This document shows, piece after piece, positions 25,500 to 37,892 of a DNA stretch of 64,000 nucleotides. A model generated the notes under the pieces. That model searched no databases. It saw only the letters and a list, made by a program, of their open reading frames with translations, and had not been told where the DNA came from. This stretch comes from Malaya genurostris (lineage: Eukaryota; Arthropoda; Insecta; Diptera; Culicidae). Location of the stretch: NCBI RefSeq assembly GCF_030247185.1, contig NC_080571.1, positions 207,758,880 to 207,822,879 of the forward strand, given 5' to 3'. The position numbers and the translations under genes were made by a program. Within the stretch, counting starts at the first letter, position 1; each line of letters starts with the position of its first letter.

Positions 25500-25770
25500 A
25501 GTAAAAGGTGATTTTTTGATGGTATCTTTTTGGCAACACTGTTTTTGACAAATCACGCGTGAATCGTGTCTTGTGTCATTGTCAAACTTGTTCAATCATG
25601 AATGGACGCTGGCAAAGTTGAAATAAGATCCACATTTAATCGAAAAACTGTATTCAGCGGCGAAGCTCATTTCTGGTTGAATGGATACCTCAACAAACAA
25701 AATCAAAATATCTCCCGAACGGCGAATGTTTCGCATTAAACAAGCCTAATGTTATCGAAATTCGTTGATT
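25500..25770 (+). pseudogene. Mariner-like transposase remnant
   Basis: The sequence starts with an AAAGGTGATTTTTTGATGG-type terminus. It then reads FSGEAHFWLNGYLNKQNQ (about 25656-25710), the first catalytic region of an IS630/Tc1-mariner transposase, where the family usually has DEAHF. The catalytic Asp is replaced by Gly here, and stops follow. Only about 270 bp can be recognised. Confidence 0.65.
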
Positions 25771-28089
25771 ATCTTCGAACAGTTTGAGCTAATGAGAAAA
25801 GTGCAGTTAGTCGAATACGTCACTTATGCCATTATATCTCCGGAACCGAAAGTAACAGTCATTTGATCTTCAAACTTAATCAATGGCTTACAAACAAGAC
25901 AAAGATTGTTGGAATCGGATCAGCCATCTCTAAGGAAATTGAGCGGTAAAAAGGCGGGTGGGTAATGTCAGAGGCATAACTGGATGTCGTGAATACGAAA
26001 AAACTGACACGCTCCCATCAGTTAGTTGATTGATTGCATGAATTGTGCAAGCTTTCCTCTTTTTTCACTAATAGAGTTTGAAGCGATGCACCTACATTAA
26101 AGTACAGATTAGTTACATTAAACAGCTACTATTCTACAACTATATATTCCAAACTTGAAACAATTCCTTTTTAATTTGCTAATATAGGAGGCTAGGTACG
26201 ACAAATTTGTAATTTATTTTTATTGAAGCTATGAAGTTCGAAGATATCTGATTCTTCTCGAAATTTCAGTACGAGACAATTGCAATGGCCTGGTCTGAAA
26301 TGTATCGACGATCTTCGGTATGCAAAAGTCATTTTAATAATAATGATAGTAATAATAATGATAATAATAATAATACTTTTCTGCGTCTTCCTTCCGCCAG
26401 AACCAATTACGGTCACAACGGGCCTTTACACCCATTGTAGCTTGATCTCCGGCATCAGCTATTCAAGTCGAGACCAAATGCGAGAAGTAAATAGAAAAAT
26501 GAAATTAAATGAAAAAGCCCACTTAATGTCATTTCCTTGCACACAAATTGCTTTACATTTCCATTCCAGCATCGGGTCGGGTTTTCTTCACTCTTCTGAA
26601 GGCAATCTTGAATTCAATATTCTTACGGTGAGGAAAGCCGGGTTCAAGTGCTTACCCGGACAGTTGAGTACCTATGTAAGAAAGCGCGTCAGCCTTTATG
26701 CGAGCTTCACACTATCATGAACTTTTATAGCACACGGCTACCAACGGGCGGAAGCTCCTAGGATCGAGCAAAAGCGAAAATATGAATACATGAGATAGAA
26801 CCGATCCGTACGACTCCCGTCGTGAAGATGAATCGTTCCGTTTATGACGGTCGGTGTGGTTGTTGTACAAAACAAGGCCGTTAAGTTGGCAGTTAGTCGG
26901 TGGGTGGTTTCGCCGGGATCGGGAGGTGACAGATACTTCTACTGTGTTTTCGTGTTTTCCGGCTAAGTAGGGAGTGAACGAGTGCTCGACAAGACAATGT
27001 AATGTAATTGATAATTTGTCTACCGAAACGGGAGACTTTTGTTCTACTAGAACGTCTGATTCGATTAATTTTCTCGCGTTGGGTTGGTGACAGTTGGAGG
27101 ATGTACGACTAGGTGAATTCAGGAAATGGAAGGGCTGAAATATTGAAAGAGTTCGTTTAAGATTTTCAACTGATTTCCACTATCGTCACATTTGTTATGT
27201 AGATTGAAAGATATATAATATTTCCTATTATTCAGATTCAGCCACATCATCGTCATTCAATAATGCTATATAAAAAATTGCCATGAACTTATCTTCACAA
27301 AGCGCATAGAAGAAATAATTGAATTGATAAATGTCACCTAATAAATATTTCTCAAATCATTCAACGCACCGCACCGCACCGTAAGGGGAGATTTACTTCT
27401 GTCTTATCGTCTTAGCTTTCTTGGACACACTGGATCTAATGCAGTCCCCCCGATCCAACGCTTTCGAAATCACCAACTCACCCAGAATGCGTCATAACTC
27501 GATTGTCATTACTGCAGTGTCCCTTTCTTACGACGACCAATATTTCATCCCGCGCGTAAGAAGCGATAAATCCATAAATCCTGATAGAGACGTTGGGTCG
27601 GCTTTCTTTTTCCTTCTTCTGCAAACATAATTAAGTTACTTTTCGGCATTAATAATATTGTTTGTCGATATCCGCTTTCAAGATTTTTTTTTTGGATTTG
27701 TTCTGGAGCTAATCAGTTCGGAACGGTATCTGGGATGGGAACTATTTTCTGTGTTGTTCTTTTGGTGAGATCAAATAGTTTCGATCGTAATCTGAGCACA
27801 TCGAAAAAGCAAATTGTGTTTCGTGACTAGTTGGTAGACTAATTTCAATCGTTAATCAACGAGGATTAGTACGAGGATATACATATTTGATTGATTACAT
27901 TGATTACACAGCAGTAATTTGTGAAATTTATTGTATGATAATATTGACTAAATTAAATTTCACTGGCAAGTATAGTTTTGATCGTTCGTTATATTCTATG
28001 CAATTTGGAATGCTCTAAAATGATGAAGATTATTTTATTTTTGTCTTTCTCATGCAGAATGGCTACTCTAAAAAATAATGGAACTTGAT
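25771..28089. other. Unassigned sequence, possibly host intergenic or 5' region
   Basis: No exon could be assigned. There is an (ATA/ATG)n-like tract at about 26335-26377 and a short (GCACC)n at about 27365-27381. The block 26400-27110 is GC-balanced and contains CAGTTAGTCGGTGGGTGG near 26890, which could be an initiator-like start region for VGLUT. That is speculation. No splice-linked coding exon could be demonstrated. Confidence 0.3.
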
Positions 28090-28284
28090 TTCCAAATTAT
28101 GCAATTTCCTACTTCAAATATGTCCATAAAAATATATGTGAAACAACAAAATATTTCCAAATTATGCAATTTCCTACTTCAAATATGTCCATAAAAATAT
28201 ATGTGAAACAACAAAATATTTCCAAATTATTCAATTTCCTACTTCAAATATGTCCATAAAAATATATGTGAAACAACAAAATAT
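28090..28284. repeat. Three tandem copies of a 65-bp unit
   Basis: Units begin at 28090, 28155 and 28220, each starting TTCCAAATTAT(G/T)CAATTTCC and nearly identical. No coding potential is apparent. Confidence 0.95.
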
Positions 28285-28369
28285 TTTTGTCTGTGTGAAT
28301 CACTGTGAAAACGTGTAAATTGACCATGACCCATTTTCTGCAAGTTAAAGATGAACGTGGGAACGGTTT

Positions 28370-30208
28370 ATTATTTTTTTTTATATACAGGCCTATTTGT
28401 GCGAACAAGGATGAAGTGGCCGATTAAGTTCCTTGTTATTCGCAGTGTTGGGCTCGTTGCAAGTTGATGTAGATGCGCCTTGTTGATTGCAGTTGCTGGT
28501 TGGTTTGATGGTGAAACAGGAGTACTGCGCTCACTTGTTTCCGTTGTTGAACGGTTGACCTTGTCTTTGGTTGAAGCTGTTTTTTTCGCAGTTTCAGTGC
28601 AAGGTTTGTCGTAGTGTGCAGGTTGTTCACAAAACTGACATGTCATCAGCTGATTTTCATAGGTAATCAACGTTTTACACGGATGCATTCCTACTTGAAC
28701 ACAAATAATGTAAGGTGGAATTGCCTTACTTAGTTGCATACGTACCACTCACACGCCATTTTGAAAACGGAGTGGTTCGAAAATAAGCTATCCACAAATT
28801 TTTCTTTCAAATTATGATAAAAAACGATATTTTATTCAAAGTAAAAATTGATCCTTCATTGTACGATGTTAAACTTGAGCAACATGAAAACCGGATGAAA
28901 TTAAAGTTATTCCGGACAAGTGTTGCATCGCATTTTTTGGACGTTTGAGCCCAAATTTTTTTGAACTCCTACATGTTCCCAGCTGCCTTATCAGTCTTCT
29001 TGAAGACCCTCTTCACGATTTCCCAGTAACGTTTGATGGGTCGAAGCTGAGGGCAATTTGGTGGATTGATATTTTTCTCAACGAAATTTATATTCATTTC
29101 CACAAGCCAATTGAGTGTGGTTTTGGCATAGTGAGCCGACGCTAAATCCGGCCAAAACAGTGAAGGTGTACTATGCTTCTTTATAAAGGCAGCAATCTCT
29201 TCTGGAGACACTCAGATCGATAGATTTCTGCATTTATAGTTTCGGTAGTGTAAAAAATGGTTGACTTCAAACCACAGGAACATATTGCTTGCCATACCAG
29301 TACCTTTCAGTCGAATTTCTCCGCTTGAATCGACCTGTCCGCATCGCTCACATCCCTCCAACGACGACAGTAAAGTATTGTGGACCTGGAAGGGTTTTTG
29401 AGTCATCCTTTACATAAGTCTCAGTCTCATCGTCCATCAAAACGCGTGCCTTCCGGACACTGCAGAAGATGCGAATACAATTTCCGGGCCCTTGTTGCTG
29501 CTCGCTTCTTCTGTTCTACACTTTGTTTCGAGATTTTCTGCTTCTTGTAGGTCTTCAGGTGATTTCGCTTTTTTTGGTAAAATCACGTATTGACATTGAT
29601 TTGTTCTTCATGATTAGAGATACCACTTTCTGGTCCAGTTTCGGGTTGGAAGAACCGGGTTTTCTTCCTCTTCCTGGTAGCTCATCCAAAGAATAGTGTT
29701 CCCCAAACTTATTAATGATGGTTTTAACACTGGCATGATGGATTCCAAACCGCTTCGCCAATTTTCGCATAATAATACAATTCTCACTTAGCCATATGTC
29801 CAGAACCTTAATTTTCGCTTCCTTTTCAATACGCGATATTTTGAAAACGCAGAATTTCAACCGCACAAACAAGTAAACAAACGAAAACTGACAGCCAAAC
29901 GCACAGCATGCTTTGATCTGAGCATAAAAAACCATTACAAATACATGCGTACAAAACAAATGTATGTGGATAGCTTATTTTCGATATACTCTTCCTTACC
30001 GAGGATTTCGGTTGCTGCTGGTCTAACTTTGCAGCACTTGAAACCAACACAAATTGAGTTTGGTCTTGTAGGCCAACTTTCAGGCTTTGTTTAATCGTAT
30101 TTGCTCATTTCGTACACTCTATTGTTCACTACATTGTATTGTCTTTGTTTCTGTCGTCTCGACCGTATGTAATTTTGGACTGCGTCGGAAGAGATGCGAA
30201 CACGAACT
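28370..30208 (-). mobile_element. Gag-like-ORF retroposon, copy broken by a mariner insertion
   Basis: The 5' end (AGTTCGTGTTCGCATCTC, minus strand, ending at 30208) and the A-rich 3' end (28370) match the copy at 57400-58469. An imperfect 13-bp target duplication, GTGGGAACGGTTT at 28357-28369 and GTGGGCACGGTTT at 30209-30221, flanks it. The remaining gag-like part (28748-28371) contains a CCHC knuckle, CQFCEQPAHYDKPC. About 270 bp of the middle is missing where a DD37E mariner-like element (28777-29984) now sits. The coding region is destroyed. Confidence 0.8.
28777..29984 (-). mobile_element. DD37E mariner-like element (ITmD37E type), inactive
   Basis: Perfect 20-bp terminal repeats TCGAAAATAAGCTATCCACA (28777-28796, inverted at 29965-29984) bound a 1208-bp element. 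Minus-strand transposase pieces appear in order: a helix-turn-helix with LAKRFGIHHASVKTIINKFG (29555-29830), then VLMDDETYVKDDSK (about 29440-29400) with the first Asp, then FWPDLASAHYAK (about 29150) with the second Asp. The third motif, PPNCPQLRPIKRYW (about 29070), has Lys where the family has the catalytic Glu. The second Asp and this position are separated by 37 residues, the signature of the DD37E lineage described from mosquitoes. Frameshifts and stops separate the pieces. It is inserted in the gag-like retroposon. Confidence 0.85.
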
Positions 30209-30547
30209 GTGGGCACGGTTTGGTAATAAATTAAGATGAAAGTAAACGTAGAGGAACTGTCACTGGCTAATACATTTCTATTTTTGAAGTCACCATCATT
30301 TTAGTTAAATATACTTACTGTCTAAAAATGGTAAAATACGTGATTCAAAACCTGTTTCAATCTGCTTCACTATCGACACCGGCCACGTCAGTAAGCAGAT
30401 CTACTTAGGGAGGAAGGATGCATGCATCACATGCATCACAGAAAGATTGTTAGTAAATTATCAAATAATACTATCATGAGTTTATTGCTCTGGGTAGCCG
30501 GCTACCGAGAATACGTTGCAATTTTGTAGCGTTTTGTATTAATATAA
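30209..30547. other. Unassigned spacer
   Basis: Holds the right target duplication of the retroposon (30209-30221) and a small direct repeat of ATGCATCACATGCATCAC near 30420. Nothing else was recognised. Confidence 0.35.
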
Positions 30548-30665
30548 GGGGACGGATATAGCGTGATCGGTTAGTCGATGCCTTTCACGTAGCCCACCTG
30601 GGTTCGATCCCCATAGGATCAGAAAGCTTTTCTGACCCGAAGAGGTGAATGGTTAAAAACTCTAT
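30548..30665 (+). mobile_element. tRNA-derived SINE
   Basis: It has an internal RNA polymerase III promoter: an A-box-like TAGCGTGATCGGTTAGTCG (about 30558-30576) and a B box GGTTCGATCCC (30601-30611), spaced as in a tRNA. The sequence does not fold into a normal tRNA with a 7-bp acceptor stem and continues into a non-tRNA tail ending in A-rich AAACAAAACAAAG. Mosquito SINEs of this layout are known. It is not a functional tRNA gene. Confidence 0.8.
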
Positions 30666-31439
30666 AATTGAAACAAAACAAAGTGAAATATCTCTAAGAA
30701 ACCATCCCACCAGTATGCTGTCTCTATTATTCGCATTACTTTAAACATCGTGAGATAACCACTACTGAAGGATTAAAATAAAATAAACACTCGCAAATGG
30801 GTTTGCTGAAAACCAATTTTAGATTTTCAACTCGAATCACATGATTGACTTATAAATTTTCACACATTCCATAAAAATTTGGTAACATAAATCTGATAAC
30901 ACCGACAATGATATGCAGATGGCACTTCAATCGGTTAACATAGTTTAATTTTGGGCGGTAAATTCGCATTATCTGCCGCTTGTACATTTTTAAGTTTCGC
31001 GAATTAGCATTACTTAATTTCACTAATCAAAGCACTCTTGTCACAGCTGCACTATCACTCAAAATAACTGTTTCGATCAATTACTTTATTATAAGTTGGT
31101 TGTCATATTGATATTAGACATTTTTTTTAAAACAACGCTTAGGCATCGCATCGTACTACATTGACAGTAAACAAGTTTTTTCTTCAGTTTTGCAAAGAAT
31201 AACGAAATTGAGCACCAGGAATATGATTTTTAAGATTTCATTACAATCGGAGTTTATAATATGTTTGATAATAATGTTTGATGAATAAAGATCTTAGAAT
31301 ACACAATCGGGTGCCTCGAGTCACAGAGCAGTAGCCAGCCTTGAACCACTAATCCATAAATCATAGAAAAAAATAACAACGGCCCTTAAATGTGCCGTTT
31401 CGAACAAAAGACGTAAGAAACACTGTAACACAAAGAAAA
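30666..31439. other. Unassigned spacer
   Basis: AT-rich with no recognised feature. Confidence 0.3.
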
Positions 31440-32379
31440 AACCTGTTTTAATCCACCTAGTGGTGCAATGATGCCTTTCTCATGTATATAATATTGTGGT
31501 ATTCTATTCAAAATTTTTCTCTTCGATTTTTGAAAGAAACCAAGAGATTGTTTGTGCATAACATACAGAATAAAAACAGTGCTTTGATTGCGTAGATCAT
31601 CCTTAAGAAAACGAAGTGGATTCACTATTATATGCACTTCCGGCACCGGAACCCGAGAACCGGTATAATCAAAGTTGGTTCGTACGGCCACCAACTAACA
31701 TGACATACAAACTCTACTAGTACGCACTCTAAATTACGATTTAAATGTTTGTTGCATTCGAAAATATGCAGTAATTTTTGGTAGGACCATAAGACCTTTC
31801 AATTGACCCTAAGATTGGGAATAACCAGTCCAGTTTATAATTTTTTTACGGTTTTTGTTCCGCCGGTTTAAGTGAAGGTGTACAATATTGAACACACTTT
31901 ACCCTATAACTCCGGAACCGGAAGTCGGATCCGGATGAAATTCAGGAATTCCGTATGGGACCACGAGATCTTTCATTTGAATCCAAGTTTGTGGAAATCG
32001 GTCAAACTATCGCTGAGAAAAGTGAGTGAGATCCATTTTAGTGTATATGACCACTATTTCCGGTACTTCCGGAACCGGACACCGGAAACCAGGATAGCCG
32101 GAATCGGTTTGTTTAGCTGCCTACTGATCATGACTATCGATTTGTGTTGTTTTGAGACCAGTTTAGAAATTTTTTTACGTGTTTTGTTTCGCCGGTTTAA
32201 GTGACGGTGTACAATATTGAACACACTTTACCCTATAACTCCGGAACCGGAAGTCGGATCCGTATAAAGGTCAGAAATTCCGTATGGGACCACGAGACCT
32301 TTCATTTGAATCTACGTTTGTCAAAATCGGTTCAGCCATCTCCGAGAAAACCTAGTGAGATTGTTTGACACATACACAC

Positions 32380-32410
<31 letters not shown>

Positions 32411-32530
32411 GACATTGCTCAGCTCGATGAACTGAGTCGAATGGTATATGACACTTGGCCCTCCGGGCCAATTTTCACTAGTCGGTTTTTCAAGTGATTG
32501 CATAACCTTTCTATATGAGAAAGGCAAAAA
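31440..32530 (+). repeat. CCGGAAGT-rich interspersed repeat, long copy
   Basis: It starts with CCTGTTTTAATCCACCTAG and GATGCCTTTCTCATG and ends with TTTCTATATGAGAAAGGCAA, so the two tips are partly inverted. The interior repeats a ~300-bp module: AACTCCGGAACCGGAAGTCG, a GGGACCACGAGA(T/C)CTTTCATTTGAA block and a GAAAATCGGTCA / GAGAAAAGTGAGTGAGAT block, with a (CA)n tract at about 32370-32411. Other copies or fragments in the window: 33912-34960, 36780-37335, 40140-40218, 42829-43318 and its mirror, and about 57210-57399 with 58483-58712. No open frame is conserved. Confidence 0.8.
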
Positions 32531-32577
32531 AACGTCGAATGAATGTATTGCGTCAAGTGTAGAAACCAATTTCGTTT

Positions 32578-33713
<1,136 letters not shown>

Positions 33714-35050
33714 CAGGGCCGCCGTGAGAAAATTCGGGCCCGGGGGGGCTGCAATATTACGGGCCCTTAAACATGAGAATTAAAAGATATTCTGAACATG
33801 AGAATATCATAGAATCAAAAGATTTTCAAATATAATATTTAAACGAAATAATTCGCAAGCCAAACTTGTTTCAATTTTTGATATTTTATTTTGTAATGAA
33901 GAATGAAAAAAAACCTGTTTCAATTCACCTAGTGGTGTAATGATGCCTTTTTCATATCTCACATATTCTCATATATAAATGTGTGTTATTCTTCAAAATA
34001 ATTTTCTTTGATTCTAAAAAACAAAAAGGTTTGTCCATAAACTATTATAACCTACAGAGTGAAACAGTACTCAAGTTGGTTAGGCCATCTCTGAGGAAAC
34101 GAAAAGAGGTACTTCCAAAACCGGAATCTGGGAACCGGTATAATCGAAGTTGGTTCGAGAAAAGTGACTGGGATCCATTTTTGAGTCTATGGCTACAATC
34201 TTCGGTCATTCATCAAAAACCCAAGAACAAACAAGAAAGCCAAATTAATGTTTGGCCGTCTACTGAAAATGACTACCGATTGGGATAATTTTGAGGCAAG
34301 TTTAGAAATTATTTTACTTTTTATTTCCGGTGCTTCCGGAACCAGAAACCGAGATCCAGCATAGCCGGAATCGGGTTGTTTGTTTGTCTATTGACAATGG
34401 CCACCGATTGGAATAGTTTCGAGGCATGCTAGGAATTTTTTTTATGTTTATTTTTGGCGCTTCAAGTGACGGTATCCGTTTTTTAACACACTTCACCATA
34501 TAATTCCGGAAGTTGGATCCGGATGAAATTTAGCAGTTTTGTAAGAGACTATGATACCTTTCATTTGAATCTAAGTTTGTTGAATTCGGTCACGCCATCT
34601 CTTAGAAAAGTGAGAAAGTAAGTTAGAATATGATTTTTTCACCAATTACCCTGTAACTCCGGAACCGGAAGTCGGATAAAAAAAAAATTCAGGAACTTTG
34701 TATAGGACAATTGTACCTTTCATCTGAATCTACGTTTGTAAGAATCGGTTCAGCCGTCTCTGAGAAAAGTGCACTTATTTTAATTTTTTTTGCACATATC
34801 ACATAAAATCTAAGTTCAGCCATCTCCGAGAAAAGTGAAAAAATGTTTCATACATACATACACACACACATACAGACATTTTTCGTACTCGACGAACTGA
34901 GTCGAATGGTTGGCGGTTTAAACAGTGATTGCATAACTTTTCTATATGAAAAAGGCAAAACAATTTGGAATCTTCGAAGATCCGGGCCCCCTGAAAAAGT
35001 TAGGGCCCAGGGGGATTCCTCTCTTTCCTTCTCCCCTCTCGGTGGCCCTG
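33714..35050. mobile_element. hAT-like non-autonomous element carrying a nested repeat
   Basis: The ends CAGGGCCGCCGTGAGA and (inverted) CAGGGCCACCGAGAGG are terminal inverted repeats of CAGGG...CCCTG type. The 8-bp flanks TCTAAACA (33706-33713) and TGTAAACA (35051-35058) agree at seven of eight positions, as expected for an hAT target duplication. The outer parts contain CGGGCCC-rich blocks. A CCGGAAGT-rich repeat (33912-34960) has inserted in the middle. No transposase is present. Confidence 0.75.
33912..34960 (+). repeat. CCGGAAGT-rich repeat nested in the hAT-like element
   Basis: It begins ACCTGTTTCAATTCACCTAG and ends TCTATATGAAAAAGGCAAAA, matching both tips of the copy at 31440-32530. 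Internal ~300-bp modules with TAACTCCGGAACCGGAAGTC and CGATTCAGCC-like blocks are diverged. Insertion into the hAT-like element shows that this family was active later than that element. Confidence 0.75.
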
Positions 35051-36324
35051 TGTAAACACACTGCCTTTTGATATCTTAACGGCCTAAGCTATTCACACAA
35101 TTTCATTTTTCGATCAGATATAACCTATTTTGATGTTTTCTGGAGTAACCACCTCAATTGGAAGACCAGAACGTTCACCATCACCGGTGTCTGTAAGACC
35201 ATGTTTAAATTCCGTAAACTAATAACAAATAGGTTTTTTTTTAAATGGAACATTGTCCGGATATTATTTTTGAAGCCAATGCTGAGCTTATACAGTATTG
35301 CTTTCATCAGGAGGCAATGATAAATTAACATAGGAAATTGTTCTGAATCTAATGTTTTGAAAATGACAAAAGTAACTTCACTTAAATGGTTGTCACCTTT
35401 CTCTAACTAATCGAAATGTCATGAAGTTTCACACATAGTCTGTTGAAAGTTTGTACCTTATAAACGTCATATGGATTTGGCATTGATGGCGCCATGACTT
35501 TTTGAGTGATATGTTAAACACACGAAACTGCTTTTAAAATTGGAAACAAAAGTAATAAAAAATAACAAAATTTTGAAAATAGTTATCATGATTTTGTGGT
35601 AATACTAACAAATAGGTGCAAATTGAATAAAATATTTACAAATTTTTCTATTGTTCATCTGAAAAACATAGATTTAAATGTAGCAACCCAGCACGCTATA
35701 CGAAATTGAACAAAGTACGTTGCGAACGGAGCAGAGCCGCACGTGCCGACGCGTACCAATTTTGCATCGTCATTCTGAATGACGATTTGAATGGAGGGAT
35801 GAGTTGGCATCACTGGGAGTTCGATGCGGAGTCCCGGTGATACTCCCAAAAAAGTATAATTTCAATGAGTTGTTTGATACGAATAGTTAAAAATTTGGTT
35901 GAAACAATTATTTTTAGTGATAGTGCAGATGTGGCAAGTATGTGTTCAATAGTGAGAGTGCTATTCATTGAATAATGTTGATCCGCGAATCTAAACATGC
36001 TCAAGCGGCGGGAACTGAGAATTTACCTCCCAAAAATTCAACGATGTTTACCTGTTAACCGATCGAAGCGCCGTCTGCATGTCATAGTCGGTGTTCAGAG
36101 TGAAGGTCTAGGGTTTGTTCTGCAAAGGACCCATTCGCGATTGTTTATTTATTTTATTTTTTCAGTGGTCGTGTTTCATCTTACGTTGTTGACGGTGAGA
36201 TCGTTCCTTGGAGATATTTTATATTTTGCTTACTTATTATATTTCCCTCTAGAAACAACGAGTATCGGACTAACATTCCTTCCTTTCCCTCAGTAGCACA
36301 GCCTTTGGTCGTAGCCAGCGTCGT
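35051..36324. other. Unassigned spacer
   Basis: Contains a short shared block GAATGACGATTTGAATG (about 35780) also seen at 36793, probably a fragment of the CCGGAAGT-rich repeat. The segment 36317-36324 is the left target duplication of the following MITE. Confidence 0.35.
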
Positions 36325-36606
36325 CAGGCCCGTACCCAGGATTTCGTTTCGGGAGGGGCCCAAAGATAAAAAAAATTATGTTACTGAAGATTGTTTATGT
36401 ACCCAATTTTCGGAGTGCCTTTTACGGGTGTTTTTAACAGACACTTTAAACTTTTCCACTGGAACTGTTATTGTATTACATTTCTTTACGTTAACTGTCT
36501 TGTTATTTCTGTAACAAATGTTTGAGATCTTTTAAATAATTATATATCGTTTTTGATTTCGGGAGGGGCCAGGGCTCCTCGGGCCCCCCCTCTGAGTACG
36601 TGACTG
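36325..36606. mobile_element. hAT-type MITE, 282 bp, with perfect 8-bp target duplication
   Basis: AGCGTCGT occurs immediately before (36317-36324) and after (36607-36614) the element. The ends CAGGCCCGTACCCAG and the inverse of CAGTCACGTACTCAG form imperfect terminal repeats. Inside each end is a copy of TTCGGGAGGGGCC. It is too short to code. An eight-base duplication and CAG ends are typical of hAT elements. Confidence 0.9.
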
Positions 36607-37606
36607 AGCGTCGTTATTGATCATTTAATGAAAAATTAGGAGTGAGTGGGTATGTAAAGTGAAAACAATTGGCTTCTCCCAAGCTTAATTTTCTTGGTTC
36701 ATTGTACATTTCCACTCATTCGGTCAATCAAGAAGTGCAACTACGGGTGATCTACTTCAGCTCAGCTCAGCTCAGCTTCAACTGAGTCATTTTGAATGAC
36801 GATTTGAATGTTTTGATACTCATCGCCTCAAAGTTTTGGAATCGGAAGTCGGATCTGGATGAAATAGAACAGTAAAATTTCCAAGAAAATTTAGTGCTCA
36901 TTTTTTCATAAATTTGCACATATTTCCTTGTAGTTCCGAAACCGGAAGTCGGATCCAAATGAAATTCAGGATAATTTTATGAGGCAATAAGACATTTAAC
37001 TTTAATCTAAGTTTGAGAAAATCGATTCAGCAATCTCTGAGAAACGTGTGTGACTATTTTTTTGGGGTATATCACCGTGTAATTTCGGAACTAGAAGTCG
37101 GATCGGGATACAATTTAATTGAAGTCTATAGGACCATAAGACCTTTCATTTGAATCTGAGTTTGTGAAAATCGGTTCAGCCGTCTCTTAGAAAATTGAGT
37201 GATATTATTTGCCACATACACACATACATTTTGTGATTTCGACGAACTGAATCGAATTGTATATGACACTAGGTTGTAAAGTCGGTTTTCACAGCGATTG
37301 TATAGCTTTTCTATATGATAAAGGCAAAAAGGCAAAATGACAGATTATTTTCATAGATACTAATTAGCCATTTAGCACTTTTCCGACCAAATTTTACTGA
37401 GTTTATTATTTCTATGTTCATCTATTTAGCCCAGGTTTCAACCGTTTACTTCGATCGACCCTTGATTTTATTAAACTGATCAATGAGGGAATATATTTGA
37501 TACCAAATTTCTACTGCATTGAACGTTGAATTAATAAATACCTTTATGTTTCGATGATACTAAAACTAGCAAAAATGGTTAACTAATTATATCTTATTTT
37601 TTCCAG
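36607..37606. repeat. CCGGAAGT-rich repeat remnant and upstream intron end
   Basis: About 36780-37335 is a diverged copy of the CCGGAAGT-rich family (CCGAAACCGGAAGTCGGATC near 36926; ACCATAAGACCTTTCATTTG near 37131; final ATATGATAAAGGCAAAA). A short (CTCAG)n is at 36759-36775. The last ~270 bp lead into the acceptor site TTATTTTTTCCAG (ending 37606) of the first visible VGLUT exon. Confidence 0.7.
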
Positions 37607-37892
37607 ATTCGAGAAGTTCCAGATGCCGCCGCAGCACGGGTACGATCACATGGGAGGTACCGGCGACGGGCCCACCTACGTTCCGGCAGACGACGGGGAC
37701 GGTGATTCGCCGGTGTCGTTCGAGGAAATCGAGCGGCCACCTTTGCGTCACATTGACAAGTACGTCCGGGCGGAGTGTCCCTGTATGAAGACGACCCGTT
37801 TCACGGTTGCTCTGATGACCTGCATGGGGTTCATCATTTCCTTCGGCATGCGGTGTAACATGGGCATGGCCAAGCTGCAGTTTGAGAACGGG
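37607..37892 (+). CDS. VGlut: Vesicular glutamate transporter, first visible coding exon (N-terminus, TM1)
   Basis: The gene encodes the H+-driven transporter that loads L-glutamate into synaptic vesicles (SLC17 branch of the major facilitator superfamily). This exon follows a TTTTTTCCAG acceptor and ends at a GGG|GTGAGT donor. Its first base completes a split codon, and the frame reads FEKFQMPPQHGYDHMGGTGD, an acidic Pro-rich cytosolic N-terminus, then CPCMKTTRFTVALMTCMGFI and SFGMRCNMGMAKLQFENG. The last part is TM1 with its conserved Arg (equivalent to rat VGLUT2 Arg88, a substrate-site residue). The Met at 37623 is in frame, but coding sequence continues upstream of it to the acceptor, so the true start probably lies in an upstream exon. 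A 16.9-kb intron follows. Confidence 0.92.

Noticed and set aside
30548..30622. Functional tRNA gene
   Set aside because: The Pol III A and B boxes are present, but there is no 7-bp acceptor stem or convincing anticodon arm, and the sequence continues into a SINE-type tail.
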